In this document: positions 17,269 to 26,915 of the stretch, piece after piece | How the letters are laid out: every line of letters begins with the position of its first letter | Position numbering within the stretch: position 1 is the stretch's first letter | NCBI RefSeq assembly: GCF_030503675.1 | Contig: NZ_CP129964.1 | Location: forward strand, 2,666,001-2,730,000 | Direction of reading: 5' to 3' | From: Lutimonas zeaxanthinifaciens | GTDB lineage: Bacteria; Bacteroidota; Bacteroidia; Flavobacteriales; Flavobacteriaceae | DNA: 64,000 nt | Notes under the pieces: generated by a model | Told to the model about the DNA's origin: nothing | The model's database searches: none | What the model saw: only the letters and a program-made list of their open reading frames with translations | Made by a program: the position numbers and the translations under genes

Positions 17269-18852
17269 ATGATTCAATCCTATAAAAAGAACCCTCAGAT
17301 TGACGATCAATACCATTCCATACTGATCGGATCCGGTATGGGCAGCTTATCGGCAGCGGCCATACTAGCAAAAGAAGGGCACAAGGTCCTTGTACTGGAA
17401 CGCCATTATACGGCTGGAGGTTATACCCATATTTTTAAACGAAAAGGCTTTGAATGGGATGTCGGAATTCACTATATAGGTGATATGCAGCGCCCTGAAA
17501 GTGCCATGAAAAAATTATTTGATTATGTTACCAACGGTCAACTAAAATGGGCAGACATGGGTGAGGTTTATGATCGAATTATTATTGGGGATCGTTCCTA
17601 TGATCTGGTCAAGGGCTTAAAAAATTTCAAACAAAAACTCATCAGTTATTTTCCTGACGAAGAAGAAGCGATTCATAAATACATTGATCTTGTTTTTAGA
17701 GCCAACAAAACTGCCGGGAAATTTTACATGAACAAGGCCCTTCCTCCTTTTCTGTCCAAGCTCACTTATAAATGGATGTCTAATCCTTTTTTTAAGTATG
17801 CAGACCAGACAACCTATGAGGTCATCAGCAGCCTTACAGACAATCAGGAATTGATCAAGGTACTCACCGGCCAATACGGCGATTACGGGTTACCCCCAAA
17901 AGAAAGCAGTTTCTTTATGCACGCCACTGTGGCCAAACACTATTTTGGTGGCGGAAGCTTTCCTGTTGGAGGATCATCTCAAATTGTAAAAACGATAGAT
18001 CCCGTAATAGAAATGACAGGTGGTACAATTATAATTAACGCCGAAGTGAAAAACGTTCATATCCTGAATAACAAGGCATGCGGCGTGGAGATGACAGATG
18101 GACGTATTATTAATTCGGACCATGTCATTAGCGGAGCAGGCCTTCAAACTACCTATGAAAAGTTACTGCCTGAAGAAGTGGTCAATCAACACAAATTAAA
18201 GGACCAGGTGAACAAGGTCAACCCTTCGGCCTCACACGCCTGTCTGTATATAGGCCTTGATGGTAGTCCGGAGGAACTGAAGTTACCAAAAACCAATCTT
18301 TGGATTTACCCGGAAAACACGGATCACGATACTTCGGTAAAAAATTACCTGGAGAATATTGATTCAGAATTTCCTGTTGTTTATGTTTCTTTTCCGGCTG
18401 CAAAAGATCCTGATTGGTCAAATAGATACCCTGGTAAAAGCACCATCGATATCATCACTTTACTACCCTATGCTATTTTTGAATCCTGGGAAGGTTCAAG
18501 ATGGATGAAGCGAGGTGAAGCCTACGAAGAACTTAAGAAAAAAATATCGAAAAGACTTCTCGAAAAATTGTACGAACAACTCCCTCAGGTAAAAGGAAAA
18601 ATCGTTCATTACGAATTAAGCAGCCCGCTTACGACGCAACATTTTATGAATTACAGCAAGGGTGAGATCTATGGTTTAGACCACAGCCCAGGCAGATTCA
18701 GACAAAAGTTTCTCGTTCCAAGGACCCCGGTCAAAAATTTCTACCTGACGGGTCAGGATATCGTCACTGCAGGGGTGGGCGGAGCCCTTTTTTCGGGCTT
18801 ACTGACCGCATCTGCATTAACAGGAAAAAACTTTATGAAAAAAATTATTTGA
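17269..18852 (+). CDS. FAD-dependent oxidoreductase of the CrtI/RetSat (phytoene desaturase-like) family
   Basis: The 527-residue protein has an N-terminal dinucleotide-binding motif ILIGSGMGSLSAAAILAKEG (about 19-38), then VLVLERHYTAGGYTHIF, and a C-terminal FAD contact GQDIVTAGVGGALFSG (about 498-513). This pattern is shared by carotenoid desaturases and all-trans-retinol 13,14-reductase; the HYTAGGYTHIFKRKGFEWD segment resembles the RetSat branch. The substrate is probably an isoprenoid or other hydrophobic polyene, but no carotenoid genes are nearby. Its last 8 bases overlap the convergent GH20 gene. Confidence 0.82.
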   Translation: MIQSYKKNPQIDDQYHSILIGSGMGSLSAAAILAKEGHKVLVLERHYTAGGYTHIFKRKGFEWDVGIHYIGDMQRPESAMKKLFDYVTNGQLKWADMGEVYDRIIIGDRSYDLVKGLKNFKQKLISYFPDEEEAIHKYIDLVFRANKTAGKFYMNKALPPFLSKLTYKWMSNPFFKYADQTTYEVISSLTDNQELIKVLTGQYGDYGLPPKESSFFMHATVAKHYFGGGSFPVGGSSQIVKTIDPVIEMTGGTIIINAEVKNVHILNNKACGVEMTDGRIINSDHVISGAGLQTTYEKLLPEEVVNQHKLKDQVNKVNPSASHACLYIGLDGSPEELKLPKTNLWIYPENTDHDTSVKNYLENIDSEFPVVYVSFPAAKDPDWSNRYPGKSTIDIITLLPYAIFESWEGSRWMKRGEAYEELKKKISKRLLEKLYEQLPQVKGKIVHYELSSPLTTQHFMNYSKGEIYGLDHSPGRFRQKFLVPRTPVKNFYLTGQDIVTAGVGGALFSGLLTASALTGKNFMKKII

Positions 18853-20740
18853 CCCGGCTTTCAAGGTCTTTTCTGTCAATGATCAGCAATCTTTCAATGG
18901 GTTCGCCATTTCTAAATGACTGTACCCTAAGCTTTAAATTTCCTGCCGGAATTTGAAACGGACCCTCGTATTTTTTGCCGAAACTTACCGGGTATGTATT
19001 ATCAATGGTGTAATACATTTCGATATCGGAGAAATGATTTTTTAGTTCACACATCAGTTTATTCCCGTCTTTGTAAACCTTTACTTCCGGTTCATAAATG
19101 GTTCGGGCCACGTTGATGTTTTTTTCGTCAAATCGGTCCAGGTGAGCGCTGGTACGTTCCAGGAAATTATCCCAGTTTTTATTTGATTTATTGCTCCAAA
19201 GTGACTCAGACAAGGCCATAGCCCTTGGATAGGTCATATAAAACGCAAAGGAAAGCGAGGGAATATCTTCGGTCCATAAATTCCCCTGTCCTCCCAGAAT
19301 CAGATAAGGATCGAGAATCAGCTCTGGAACCGGATCAAAACTATATGATTTTTCAAGGGACAGGTCAGCATAAATTTTGTTTTCAACACTATAATCACCC
19401 TGGGTATAATCCAGATAAGCAAATGTTGTTGGAGTCATAACCACCTCATGGCCCATACCTGCTGCCTCAATTCCTCCTTTCATTCCTCTCCAGCTCATTA
19501 CAGCGGCACCTTCTGCCAGGCCTCCTTCAAGAATTTCATCCCAGCCAATCATCTTTTTCCCTTTGCTGCTAATGATCTTTTCGACTCTTTTTACAAAATA
19601 GCTTTGTAATTCATCGCCGTTATTGATACTGTTTTTAGCCATGAAATCTTTTACTTTGGCATCTTCCTCCCAGAATCCATGATAACACTCATCACCTCCC
19701 ATATGGATATATTCTCCCGGAAATAAATTAGCAATTTCTTCAAAAACCATATCTAAAAACGCATAAACCGCCGGATCTGCCGGGTTTAAGGTGTTTTCAA
19801 CCAACATCTTAAATTTGCCATTACCATACCAGTCTACAAATTTCGAACCCGGATTGACATGTTTAAACTCCTTACGTGTTGAATACTGAGGATAGGCAGC
19901 TAGCAAGGCCATACTATGTCCAGGAACATCAATTTCAGGAACTATAGTTATATTTCTTGCAGCAGCGTATGCTATGATATCTTTGACCTCTTCCTGAGTA
20001 TAAAAACCACCATAGGTAGTTTTCTCGCTCTTTTTTGGAGCTGCCCTCTCAGAACCAAAACGTCCATGTCTTTCTACGCGCCAGGCTCCCACTTCTGTAA
20101 GTTTTGGGAAGGTTTTTATTTCAATCCTCCATCCCTGGTCATCCGTGAGGTGCCAGTGAAAAACATTGAACTTGAATTCAGCCATCTGATCCAGATAAGC
20201 CTTGACCTCATCAACCGAAAAGAAATGACGACTCACATCGAGCATCAATCCTCTCCAGCCAAATCTGGGAGCATCTTCAATGATACAGGTTTTGATCGAT
20301 ATTGGAAGTAGCTCACCTTCTTTTGAAGCCTCTCTCTTTACGGGCAAAAGCTGTTTTATAGTCTGCAATCCGTTGAAAGTTCCGGCCGTGGTATTTGCGG
20401 TTAGCAGCATACCCGTATCTTCCACCACCAATTGGTATCCTTCCGTTCCAAGGGTATCCAAAGCAGTCTCATTCAAAGCAATCTTCAGCGTTTTTCCAAC
20501 TTCACCCTGACCCACCGTAAACTCAATTCCAGAATCTTTCATTTGAGTACCAAACAAAGCAACCTGCTCTTTTAAACTCTCATTTTCTGTCAATAAAATG
20601 ATCTCCAGTCCTTTTTCAATTAACAGTTCACCCTCAGTGGCCTCATAAGACCTGGGAACCGGGATAATATTGTGTTGTGCCTGAATTGCGCCGCTCAGCA
20701 AGAAAAGCGTCATCAAAAAAATCGTAGCTGTTTTCTTCAT
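18845..20740 (-). CDS. Beta-N-acetylhexosaminidase, GH20, secreted
   Basis: The 631-residue protein has a signal peptide (MKKTATIFLMTLFLLSGAIQ, then AQ), a GH20b domain (about 20-145), and a GH20 barrel (about 150-510) with the catalytic pair D350-E351 in HMGGDECYHGFW and substrate-binding residues such as WHLTDDQGWR. A short beta-rich C-terminal domain resembling the chitobiase end (TIDNTYPVSFG) follows. It lacks the N-terminal CHB_HEX domain of the other GH20 here, so it is probably an exo-hexosaminidase acting on different chain ends. The frame extends to a TTG at 20746, but ATG at 20740 is the better start. Confidence 0.92.
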   Translation of the reverse strand: MKKTATIFLMTLFLLSGAIQAQHNIIPVPRSYEATEGELLIEKGLEIILLTENESLKEQVALFGTQMKDSGIEFTVGQGEVGKTLKIALNETALDTLGTEGYQLVVEDTGMLLTANTTAGTFNGLQTIKQLLPVKREASKEGELLPISIKTCIIEDAPRFGWRGLMLDVSRHFFSVDEVKAYLDQMAEFKFNVFHWHLTDDQGWRIEIKTFPKLTEVGAWRVERHGRFGSERAAPKKSEKTTYGGFYTQEEVKDIIAYAAARNITIVPEIDVPGHSMALLAAYPQYSTRKEFKHVNPGSKFVDWYGNGKFKMLVENTLNPADPAVYAFLDMVFEEIANLFPGEYIHMGGDECYHGFWEEDAKVKDFMAKNSINNGDELQSYFVKRVEKIISSKGKKMIGWDEILEGGLAEGAAVMSWRGMKGGIEAAGMGHEVVMTPTTFAYLDYTQGDYSVENKIYADLSLEKSYSFDPVPELILDPYLILGGQGNLWTEDIPSLSFAFYMTYPRAMALSESLWSNKSNKNWDNFLERTSAHLDRFDEKNINVARTIYEPEVKVYKDGNKLMCELKNHFSDIEMYYTIDNTYPVSFGKKYEGPFQIPAGNLKLRVQSFRNGEPIERLLIIDRKDLESRVK

Positions 20741-20812
20741 TTCCAATAATTAATAATTGTTTTTGTTTTAAAGGCGAAAATTACTTGAATTAAAGCAATA
20801 ATCATAAGAATT

Positions 20813-20850
20813 GACAAAAAAATACAGGACATGGGGCCCTGTATTTTTTT
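20813..20850 (-). terminator. Rho-independent terminator, possibly bidirectional, after the GH3 gene
   Basis: AATACAGG (20821-20828) pairs with CCTGTATT (20838-20845) around a 9-base loop. A-rich sequence on the left and seven T on the right give a T-run on both strands. It lies between the GH3 stop and the GH20 start, both minus strand. Confidence 0.75.
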
Positions 20851-20927
20851 CACTCTAATCTAACTTAAAATCTAATCAATTTATTTTTACTTAAAAGTTT
20901 ATTCTTTGTTCCAGCAATTTTTTATCG

Positions 20928-22928
20928 TTATTCTTGATTGGTCATGGTCAACGCGTTTTCAATCGTCTTGTTATATGTGAGTCCATGTCCAAATTCATAT
21001 AATGGATCCTTTGAATCATAAGGAACATCCTCTTTTTGATTTTTAACGGCCTCCCAGGATGAAGGCAGTTCAAAGGGCAATTTCCCCTCAGGAGCCTCAA
21101 CACCGAAAAGTAAATCCGTCAGAACTTCGTCAGAAGTTCCAAATTCCGCCATAAGCGCATCTGCCTCTTCCGCAATTTCAGTAAGAATCGCTGCTCTTTC
21201 CAAATTCACAACCACGATAGATGGTTTTTCGGCTATCAGACCTAAAATTTTCTGTTTTTCTTCCTCACTATAATATAATCGCCCCTGATGAAAGTAACTT
21301 TCAAGAAAATAGTCGTCTCTTACATCGAAAGGTGTTTTGATCCGAGTCAAAATTACATCTGCTTCTTTAGGATCAGAAACCAATTCTCCAAAACCGTTCA
21401 AAGCTTCAGGAACAATCATTCCATCAGCATAGATTTTGGTTCCCATCTTCAAGGGAAGTAAATCATCATTCTTTAATAAAACCGTTGATTTTGCCATAGC
21501 CTTTCTTCCTTTGCTCCTGAATTCCTCATTTCCGGCAATTTTCGGAGCCTGAAGCTCGTCAACATAGGGATTGTCAAATAATCCCAGGCGAAATTTATCT
21601 TTCATGATCCTTTTTACTGATTCATCAATTCTCGACTCTTTCAGCTGGCCCGATTTAACCAACTCGATAATCAGTTCCGGACTGTTTTCACCTCCAAACT
21701 GATCGCATCCGGCATCGATGACTTTTTTGGTCCTTTCCAGAGGTGTTAAATCTTCCACGCCCCAGGCACGGGCATCCCCTACTTTTGATCCCGAAATGAT
21801 ATTCCAGTCGGTACATATAACACCTTCGAATCCATACTTCTCTCTTAAAAGTTTGGTAATAATCGTCTTATTGAAAGCAAACGCTACGTTTTCATCTGTT
21901 TGGTCAATCGGAATTCCATAATAGGGCATGATTTGAGCCGTTTTTGCCGGAAAGGCACCTTTTTCAAACGGAATTAAATGATAGTCAAAATTGTTTCCGG
22001 GATAAACCTGATTTTTTCCATAAGGAAAGTGAGCATCTTCTCCATCCTCTTGTGGTCCGCCTCCAGAAAAATGTTTGGTCATACAAGCCACTGATGATGT
22101 TCCCAATGAATCCCCTTGAAACCCTAAAACATAGGCTTTGGTTATCATAGCGGATAATTCAGCGTCTTCTCCAAAAGTACCATTTGACCTGCCCCATCTT
22201 GGCTCAGTAGCCAAATCGGCCATGGGATGCAGAGCAAGTCTTATGCCCGTAGCCAGGTATTCCTGTCTGGCAATATCTGCAAACTCCCGAACCAGAATCG
22301 TATCTCTTGTAGCCGCCAGCCCGAGGGAGGTTGGCCATTGCGAAAATGCAGGAGTACTTAAAGCTGCTCCTGGATTATGCTGTGCACCATGTCTTGGATC
22401 TGAGGCAATGGTTACAGGAATTCCCAGTCTTGTCCTTTCAGCAATCCCCTGAATATTATTATTATATCTGGCCAGAATATTTGCAGGATGACCTTGTAAA
22501 ATATTGAAACTATTCATCTTTCTGTTTACCAGCATTTCAGAATTAGAAGGCATCATAAAAGTCAGCATATAATCCATTTTATTCTTGGAATAAAATGGCT
22601 TATCAATGGGCCCTCCGTCAGGAGTCATTCCAATCATTGTGATAAACATACTACCGGCCTTTTCCTCAAGCGTCATCAGTTCAACCAAATTATCGACCCT
22701 TTCCTGAATTGATAGCCTTGAATCTTCATATTGATCCAGTTTGCCGTTTTTGTTCAAATCTCTAAAACGAAAACCTGACTCTTCCAAAACCTGAACCTCT
22801 TCTCCTAAAGCTGCATAATTCTTCTTGGCTTTTGAAGCCATTCTGCTATATCCGACAAGTCCGGAAACAACGAGAAGCACTATGAGTATTCCAACAATAA
22901 TACCGGTTATTTTTAACGCTTTTTTCAT
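20928..22928 (-). CDS. GH3 family beta-glycosidase, membrane-anchored
   Basis: The 666-residue protein has an N-terminal membrane anchor (about 7-28), an EF-hand-like calcium loop DLNKNGKLDQYED (about 58-70), a GH3 N-terminal barrel with KHFSGGG and the nucleophile D374 in GVICTDWN, and a GH3 C-terminal sandwich domain ending before FGHGLTYN. No fibronectin-like domain follows, so it is shorter than the second GH3 (54866-57127). Beta-glucosidase or beta-xylosidase activity is likely; substrate is not certain. An operator for the divergent Nudix regulator lies only 3 bases upstream of its ATG, arguing for control by that regulator. Confidence 0.9.
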   Translation of the reverse strand: MKKALKITGIIVGILIVLLVVSGLVGYSRMASKAKKNYAALGEEVQVLEESGFRFRDLNKNGKLDQYEDSRLSIQERVDNLVELMTLEEKAGSMFITMIGMTPDGGPIDKPFYSKNKMDYMLTFMMPSNSEMLVNRKMNSFNILQGHPANILARYNNNIQGIAERTRLGIPVTIASDPRHGAQHNPGAALSTPAFSQWPTSLGLAATRDTILVREFADIARQEYLATGIRLALHPMADLATEPRWGRSNGTFGEDAELSAMITKAYVLGFQGDSLGTSSVACMTKHFSGGGPQEDGEDAHFPYGKNQVYPGNNFDYHLIPFEKGAFPAKTAQIMPYYGIPIDQTDENVAFAFNKTIITKLLREKYGFEGVICTDWNIISGSKVGDARAWGVEDLTPLERTKKVIDAGCDQFGGENSPELIIELVKSGQLKESRIDESVKRIMKDKFRLGLFDNPYVDELQAPKIAGNEEFRSKGRKAMAKSTVLLKNDDLLPLKMGTKIYADGMIVPEALNGFGELVSDPKEADVILTRIKTPFDVRDDYFLESYFHQGRLYYSEEEKQKILGLIAEKPSIVVVNLERAAILTEIAEEADALMAEFGTSDEVLTDLLFGVEAPEGKLPFELPSSWEAVKNQKEDVPYDSKDPLYEFGHGLTYNKTIENALTMTNQE

Positions 22929-22930
22929 TT

Positions 22931-22951
22931 ATTGTGTTTTAACGACACAAT
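22931..22951. promoter_or_regulatory. Operator 1 of the Nudix-type regulator (GH3 side)
   Basis: ATTGTGT-N7-ACACAAT is a perfect 7-bp inverted repeat, 3 bases upstream of the GH3 ATG. The same sequence with the same spacing recurs at 22968-22988 and 57138-57158, each time before a GH3 or the regulator gene. Confidence 0.85.
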
Positions 22952-22967
22952 ATTACAAATAAATTTT

Positions 22968-22988
22968 ATTGTGTACAAATGACACAAT
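22968..22988. promoter_or_regulatory. Operator 2 of the Nudix-type regulator (regulator side)
   Basis: ATTGTGT-N7-ACACAAT, 37 bases from operator 1 and 22 bases upstream of the regulator ATG, suggests autoregulation. The fixed arm and spacer lengths in three copies support a real protein-binding site. Confidence 0.85.
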
Positions 22989-23010
22989 ATTTTTTTTATA
23001 TATTTGTCTC

Positions 23011-23784
23011 ATGCAGGAAAAAACCAAAAACTCATTGATTAATTTTGATGTCAATAATTTCGTAAGCGGACAATCCGTCGACTGTGTCATCTTTGGTTTT
23101 GAAAACGGAGAACTTAAAATACTGGCCCTGAAATGGAAGGTCCCGGGAGAATTCTGGGCTCTTCCAGGAGGATTTGTTTTCAAAGATGAAGACCTTGATA
23201 AAGCGGCTATTCGTGTTCTTAAAGAAAGGACAGGAATCGATATTCCCTTCCTGGAACAATTTAAGACATTTGGAAAAGTTGATCGAAGAGATAATGACAT
23301 TTTGGTTAAGAATCTAAAATCCATCGAGGTGAATAAAAAGATGGTGCACTGGTTTGGAAATCGATTTATTTCAACCGGTTACCTTTCCCTTGTCGATATA
23401 AGAAAGTGTTCACTGACAGCTGATGTATCAAGCGAAGCGATTGAATGGTTTAATCTGGAGGATCTTCCTGATTTGATCTATGATCATAAAGAAATGGTGG
23501 AGACTGCTTTGAAATATGTTCAAAACCAGATCAATTACCTGCCGATAGGTTTGAATCTTCTTCCTGAAAAATTTACCATGAAGGAACTTCAGATGTTATA
23601 TGAATCTATCCTTGGCCGTAAACTTGACCGAGGAAATTTTCAACGAAAAATGCTGAAACTGGAAATCTTTATCAGGCATGAAAAACAGCATGAAGGGGGT
23701 GCCCATAAAGCGCCTTACCTCTATTCTTTCGACAAGGAAAAATATCAGGAACTCCTCGATAAAGCCATTGGCTTTGTTTCTTGA
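23011..23784 (+). CDS. Nudix-domain transcriptional regulator (NrtR/AraR-like)
   Basis: From ATG 23011 the protein has 257 residues: a Nudix-like domain (about 15-150) fused to a C-terminal winged-helix domain (about 165-250; FTMKELQMLYESILGRKLDR, FQRKMLKLE), the NrtR architecture. The Nudix box is degenerate: after GGFVFKDEDLDKAAI it reads RVLKERTG where REUxEExG is needed for hydrolysis, so it probably senses a ligand and does not cleave it. In Bacteroidota such proteins control sugar genes (AraR in Bacteroides is one). It is divergent from a GH3 gene, with two operators between. A longer frame from a TTG at 22969 would run through operator 2 and is rejected. Confidence 0.88.
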   Translation: MQEKTKNSLINFDVNNFVSGQSVDCVIFGFENGELKILALKWKVPGEFWALPGGFVFKDEDLDKAAIRVLKERTGIDIPFLEQFKTFGKVDRRDNDILVKNLKSIEVNKKMVHWFGNRFISTGYLSLVDIRKCSLTADVSSEAIEWFNLEDLPDLIYDHKEMVETALKYVQNQINYLPIGLNLLPEKFTMKELQMLYESILGRKLDRGNFQRKMLKLEIFIRHEKQHEGGAHKAPYLYSFDKEKYQELLDKAIGFVS

Positions 23785-23857
23785 TTGGAAAGAAGCCTGT
23801 CCTTCAATCCGCAACATGTAAAGCTTGTCGGTTCAATTGAATCCTGGTTCGTTTAAA

Positions 23858-24451
23858 TCATCGGCAAGAAGGCAACTGATTGGCTCTCCTGTCCTCTCTT
23901 AATATCAATACATATTGATCAATGGCTATGCTTGCCTGTTGTTCGTCATCGATATCTCGGTCATTTTCAATTAGTGTTGGATAAAGATTGTTTACAGCGT
24001 CAAGATTCCTCCTGTCCTTTTCGGCAACAGCCTGAAGCCATAGGGCCGCCAGGTGATGATCTGAATTTCCGGATACCTCTCCAACTTTGAAAAGCGCAAT
24101 CGATTTTTCATAATTACAACTCATAAGTTCAATATATCCTCTAAGATTATCTTCACCAAATTCCTGAACCAGCTGATCCAGTTCATCTTGAGCCTGACGA
24201 TCCATTCTTCCTCCCTGCAGCGCTCCGGAAAGTGCCCCAATTCCACCTCCAATTAAGGCCCCTTCGGCGGCATCCCCAATAAAATCACCTCCACCAAATA
24301 CCGCCCCGGCTATGGCACCTATAAGGGCGCCTTGTCCAGCTCCCTGGCCAGCCATTCGTCCTTTGTTGGATTGAGCCATCACATTATTGGATAAACTTAT
24401 TATAAAAAAAAATAAGATAATTGCACCTATTGTTTTATTGAAATTTTTCAT
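23858..24451 (-). CDS. Exported glycine-zipper protein
   Basis: The 197-residue protein has a signal peptide (about 1-26, ending VMAQ), then a glycine-zipper region (about 30-80) of two Gly/Ala-rich hydrophobic stretches (GQGALIGAIAGAVFGGG and GALIGGGIGALSGAL), which can insert into or oligomerise at membranes. The C-terminal half (about 85-197) is a helical domain with no recognised family and looks like degenerate TPR-type helices (LQAVAEKDRRNLDAVNNLY). It is 21 bases after nadK on the same strand. Confidence 0.75.
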   Translation of the reverse strand: MKNFNKTIGAIILFFFIISLSNNVMAQSNKGRMAGQGAGQGALIGAIAGAVFGGGDFIGDAAEGALIGGGIGALSGALQGGRMDRQAQDELDQLVQEFGEDNLRGYIELMSCNYEKSIALFKVGEVSGNSDHHLAALWLQAVAEKDRRNLDAVNNLYPTLIENDRDIDDEQQASIAIDQYVLILREDRRANQLPSCR

Positions 24452-24472
24452 TTTTTATGTTTTTAATTGATC

Positions 24473-25234
24473 TTAGAAGCTAAACTGTTCCCTTAGAATC
24501 CTTTCATTCAAGGACTGATTTTTATCAAAAAGAAGCTTCTTTCCATAATTTTTTTCCTGATATACCTTTACATATTCAATCTCATTTACCTCCCTTGAAT
24601 CTGCAGCGGCAGATATAGGTCTTTTTTCAGGGTCCAGGTTGCGTATTACTATTTCAGCCGAATTGGGAAGTAAAGCCCCCCTCCAACGTCGGGGACGGAA
24701 TGCGCTGACAGGAGTCAAGGCCAATAATTCAGAATGAAGAGGGATTACAGGGCCATGCGCTGATAAATTGTATGCCGTACTCCCGGCGGGTGTGGCTACT
24801 AAAAGTCCGTCACAAGCCAGCTTTTCCAGTGCAATATCCCCATTGATCTCAATACTTACATTGGCACTTTGGGCCGAATGACGAATTATCGAAACCTCAT
24901 TATAGGCCATCATCTCTGTTTTTTCTCCATGAATCGTATAGGCTTCCATTACAATAGGATAAATCGTTTCAGAAATTGTATTTTCAATCCTTTCAATCAG
25001 GTTGTCTTCTGAATACTCATTTAACAGGAAGCCAAGGGTCCCTCTGTTCATGGCAAAAATTGGCTTATTCAAGTCCGGGAATTCATGAAAAGTATGCAGC
25101 AAAAACCCGTCACCCCCAAGGGCAACCAATACATCAGCTTCTTCTTTATCTACCAAAGGGTAGCGTTCCTTAATTCGATTAAAAGCCTTCAGAGAAGGTT
25201 CTGATCCCGAGTAAATACATGCTATTTTAGTCAT
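24473..25234 (-). CDS. nadK: NAD kinase, short alphaproteobacterial-like form
   Basis: The 253-residue protein carries the NAD kinase motifs GGDG (40-43), NE (112-113) and ATPAGSTAYNLSAHGP (147-162). It phosphorylates NAD to NADP with ATP. The segments RPRRWRGALLP (180-190) and NERILREQF (243-251) match the pattern I recall for NAD kinases of Alphaproteobacteria; the usual flavobacterial enzyme is longer (about 290 residues) and reads TPTGSTGYS. This may be an acquired copy or a replacement. It follows the MFS gene by 8 bases. Confidence 0.88.
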   Translation of the reverse strand: MTKIACIYSGSEPSLKAFNRIKERYPLVDKEEADVLVALGGDGFLLHTFHEFPDLNKPIFAMNRGTLGFLLNEYSEDNLIERIENTISETIYPIVMEAYTIHGEKTEMMAYNEVSIIRHSAQSANVSIEINGDIALEKLACDGLLVATPAGSTAYNLSAHGPVIPLHSELLALTPVSAFRPRRWRGALLPNSAEIVIRNLDPEKRPISAAADSREVNEIEYVKVYQEKNYGKKLLFDKNQSLNERILREQFSF

Positions 25235-25242
25235 TTCATTCT

Positions 25243-26847
25243 TTATTCAAGTTTTACATTAGGAAGGAAAAATGCCAGTACAATGCTAACCAGAACAAAA
25301 ATATTCAGGACATTTAAGGTTCCATTCAAACCTTTAACCGCCGAATTATCAACAATATTCTGGTATTCATCCCTGGTTTTCTCAGGCAGACTTTGAATAA
25401 ATTCCTGTTCTTCCGCTTCCGTGATGGTCTGAAAAGTATCCTCTAACTCCAACAGGATCTGATTTTCTTCCTCGGCAGTTAATTCAATGGATTCAACTCG
25501 TTTGTACTCCTTGGTCATGTTGGTGTAAACCCCTCCGAAAAGAATGGCACCGGCAAAAGCAATGGCAAATCCCTGTCCGATGATCTCTTTCATAGTTTCG
25601 GATAAACCAGAGGCTCCTCCTTCGTCTTCCGGTTTAATATTCATCATGGTGACCGTGGCAATCTGAGCCATAATAAGTCCGCAACCCACTCCGAAAATGA
25701 GCATTCCGGGCAATAAACTCATCGGGCCTATATCTATCCCAACGGACTCTTTTAAAACAAAAATACCAACAAATACAATGGCAAACCCTGCTATGACAAT
25801 CCATTTAGGCAGGATTCTTTTTCCCAGCCCGGGTGTAAAAAATGAAAAAATGGCAACACCTATTGAGGCCGGCAAGGTCGCCAAGGCTGTATCAAAGGAA
25901 TCAAAACCTGCGGCTGATTGAACAAAAACAGAGATTATAAATAAAATTGCAGCAATTAAAAAGTATAGAACTGACTGTATAATAGCACCCAGGGTAAAGG
26001 TCTTATCTTTTAAAATTGACCCGTCAAGCAGGGGCGACTGACCTTGTGCCATCAAACTTTTACCTCGTTTTAAAAATACGATCAGGAGGCCAATGGCAAA
26101 TGCATACATGACCGGAACTATCGATAAACCTCCCAGATTCAATGGGGTATCACCCAGGGAAAAGGGTCTTTTTTCCATCAGCCACCCGTATTGTGCAGCC
26201 ATGGTAGTTGCAATCAAAAAGATTCCAAATGACAACAAACTAAGAAAAACGCTAACGACGTCAATTTTAATACTTTCGTCTTTCTTTGTTTCGGGCATTC
26301 TAAGCGCAAGAAATATCGTAATTATTCCAAAAAGCGGAGATAAAGCCAAAGCGATTCTCCAGCCCGTAAAATTGGCCATATAACCAACTAAAAGCGGTGC
26401 AAGAGCCGAAACCACAGACAGAACAGCTCCATAAATTCCAAAGGCCTTCGCTCTGTCTGAACCATTATAAAAATACATGATCAAAGCCACACTGGTTGGG
26501 ATGACCAGAACCATTCCAATGGGCCAGATCAAGGCCCAGGCAATACTAAATATCGACGAATTAGGAGCGAGGACTACAATAGTTAAACCGATGGTATAAA
26601 TAATGGTTCCAAGAATAAAAATCTTTTTTTTACCCAATTTATCTCCAAGCCTTCCAGCCGTTACCTGCAGAGAGCCGGCGATTAAGGATGCTGATACAAT
26701 CACCAATTGCAATCCTGAAACGGACCATCCCAGATCTGTCACTATTGGCGAAATCAGCACATTGATACTGAATGAAGTAATATACATCATTACCATGGAA
26801 GCCACAATGGCAATCAATGGATTCCAGTTTGTTCTTTCTTGTTTCAT
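25243..26847 (-). CDS. MFS transporter, DHA2-like drug/proton antiporter family
   Basis: The 534-residue protein has about 14 predicted transmembrane segments, with the MFS motif A region GRLGDKLGKKKIFILG after the second helix (about 64-79). The extra helices and a soluble stretch near the C-terminus (about 450-505, VESIELTAEEENQILLELED) fit the DHA2/QacA-type exporters. The substrate is unknown. It lies 68 bases after the PLP decarboxylase gene and 8 bases before nadK on the same strand. Confidence 0.85.
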   Translation of the reverse strand: MKQERTNWNPLIAIVASMVMMYITSFSINVLISPIVTDLGWSVSGLQLVIVSASLIAGSLQVTAGRLGDKLGKKKIFILGTIIYTIGLTIVVLAPNSSIFSIAWALIWPIGMVLVIPTSVALIMYFYNGSDRAKAFGIYGAVLSVVSALAPLLVGYMANFTGWRIALALSPLFGIITIFLALRMPETKKDESIKIDVVSVFLSLLSFGIFLIATTMAAQYGWLMEKRPFSLGDTPLNLGGLSIVPVMYAFAIGLLIVFLKRGKSLMAQGQSPLLDGSILKDKTFTLGAIIQSVLYFLIAAILFIISVFVQSAAGFDSFDTALATLPASIGVAIFSFFTPGLGKRILPKWIVIAGFAIVFVGIFVLKESVGIDIGPMSLLPGMLIFGVGCGLIMAQIATVTMMNIKPEDEGGASGLSETMKEIIGQGFAIAFAGAILFGGVYTNMTKEYKRVESIELTAEEENQILLELEDTFQTITEAEEQEFIQSLPEKTRDEYQNIVDNSAVKGLNGTLNVLNIFVLVSIVLAFFLPNVKLE

Positions 26848-26915
26848 GGCTGCATAAATTTTAAGTGAAACACAAGGTTTATCTATCTTTAAACTATATC
26901 ATTTTCAACAATTTA

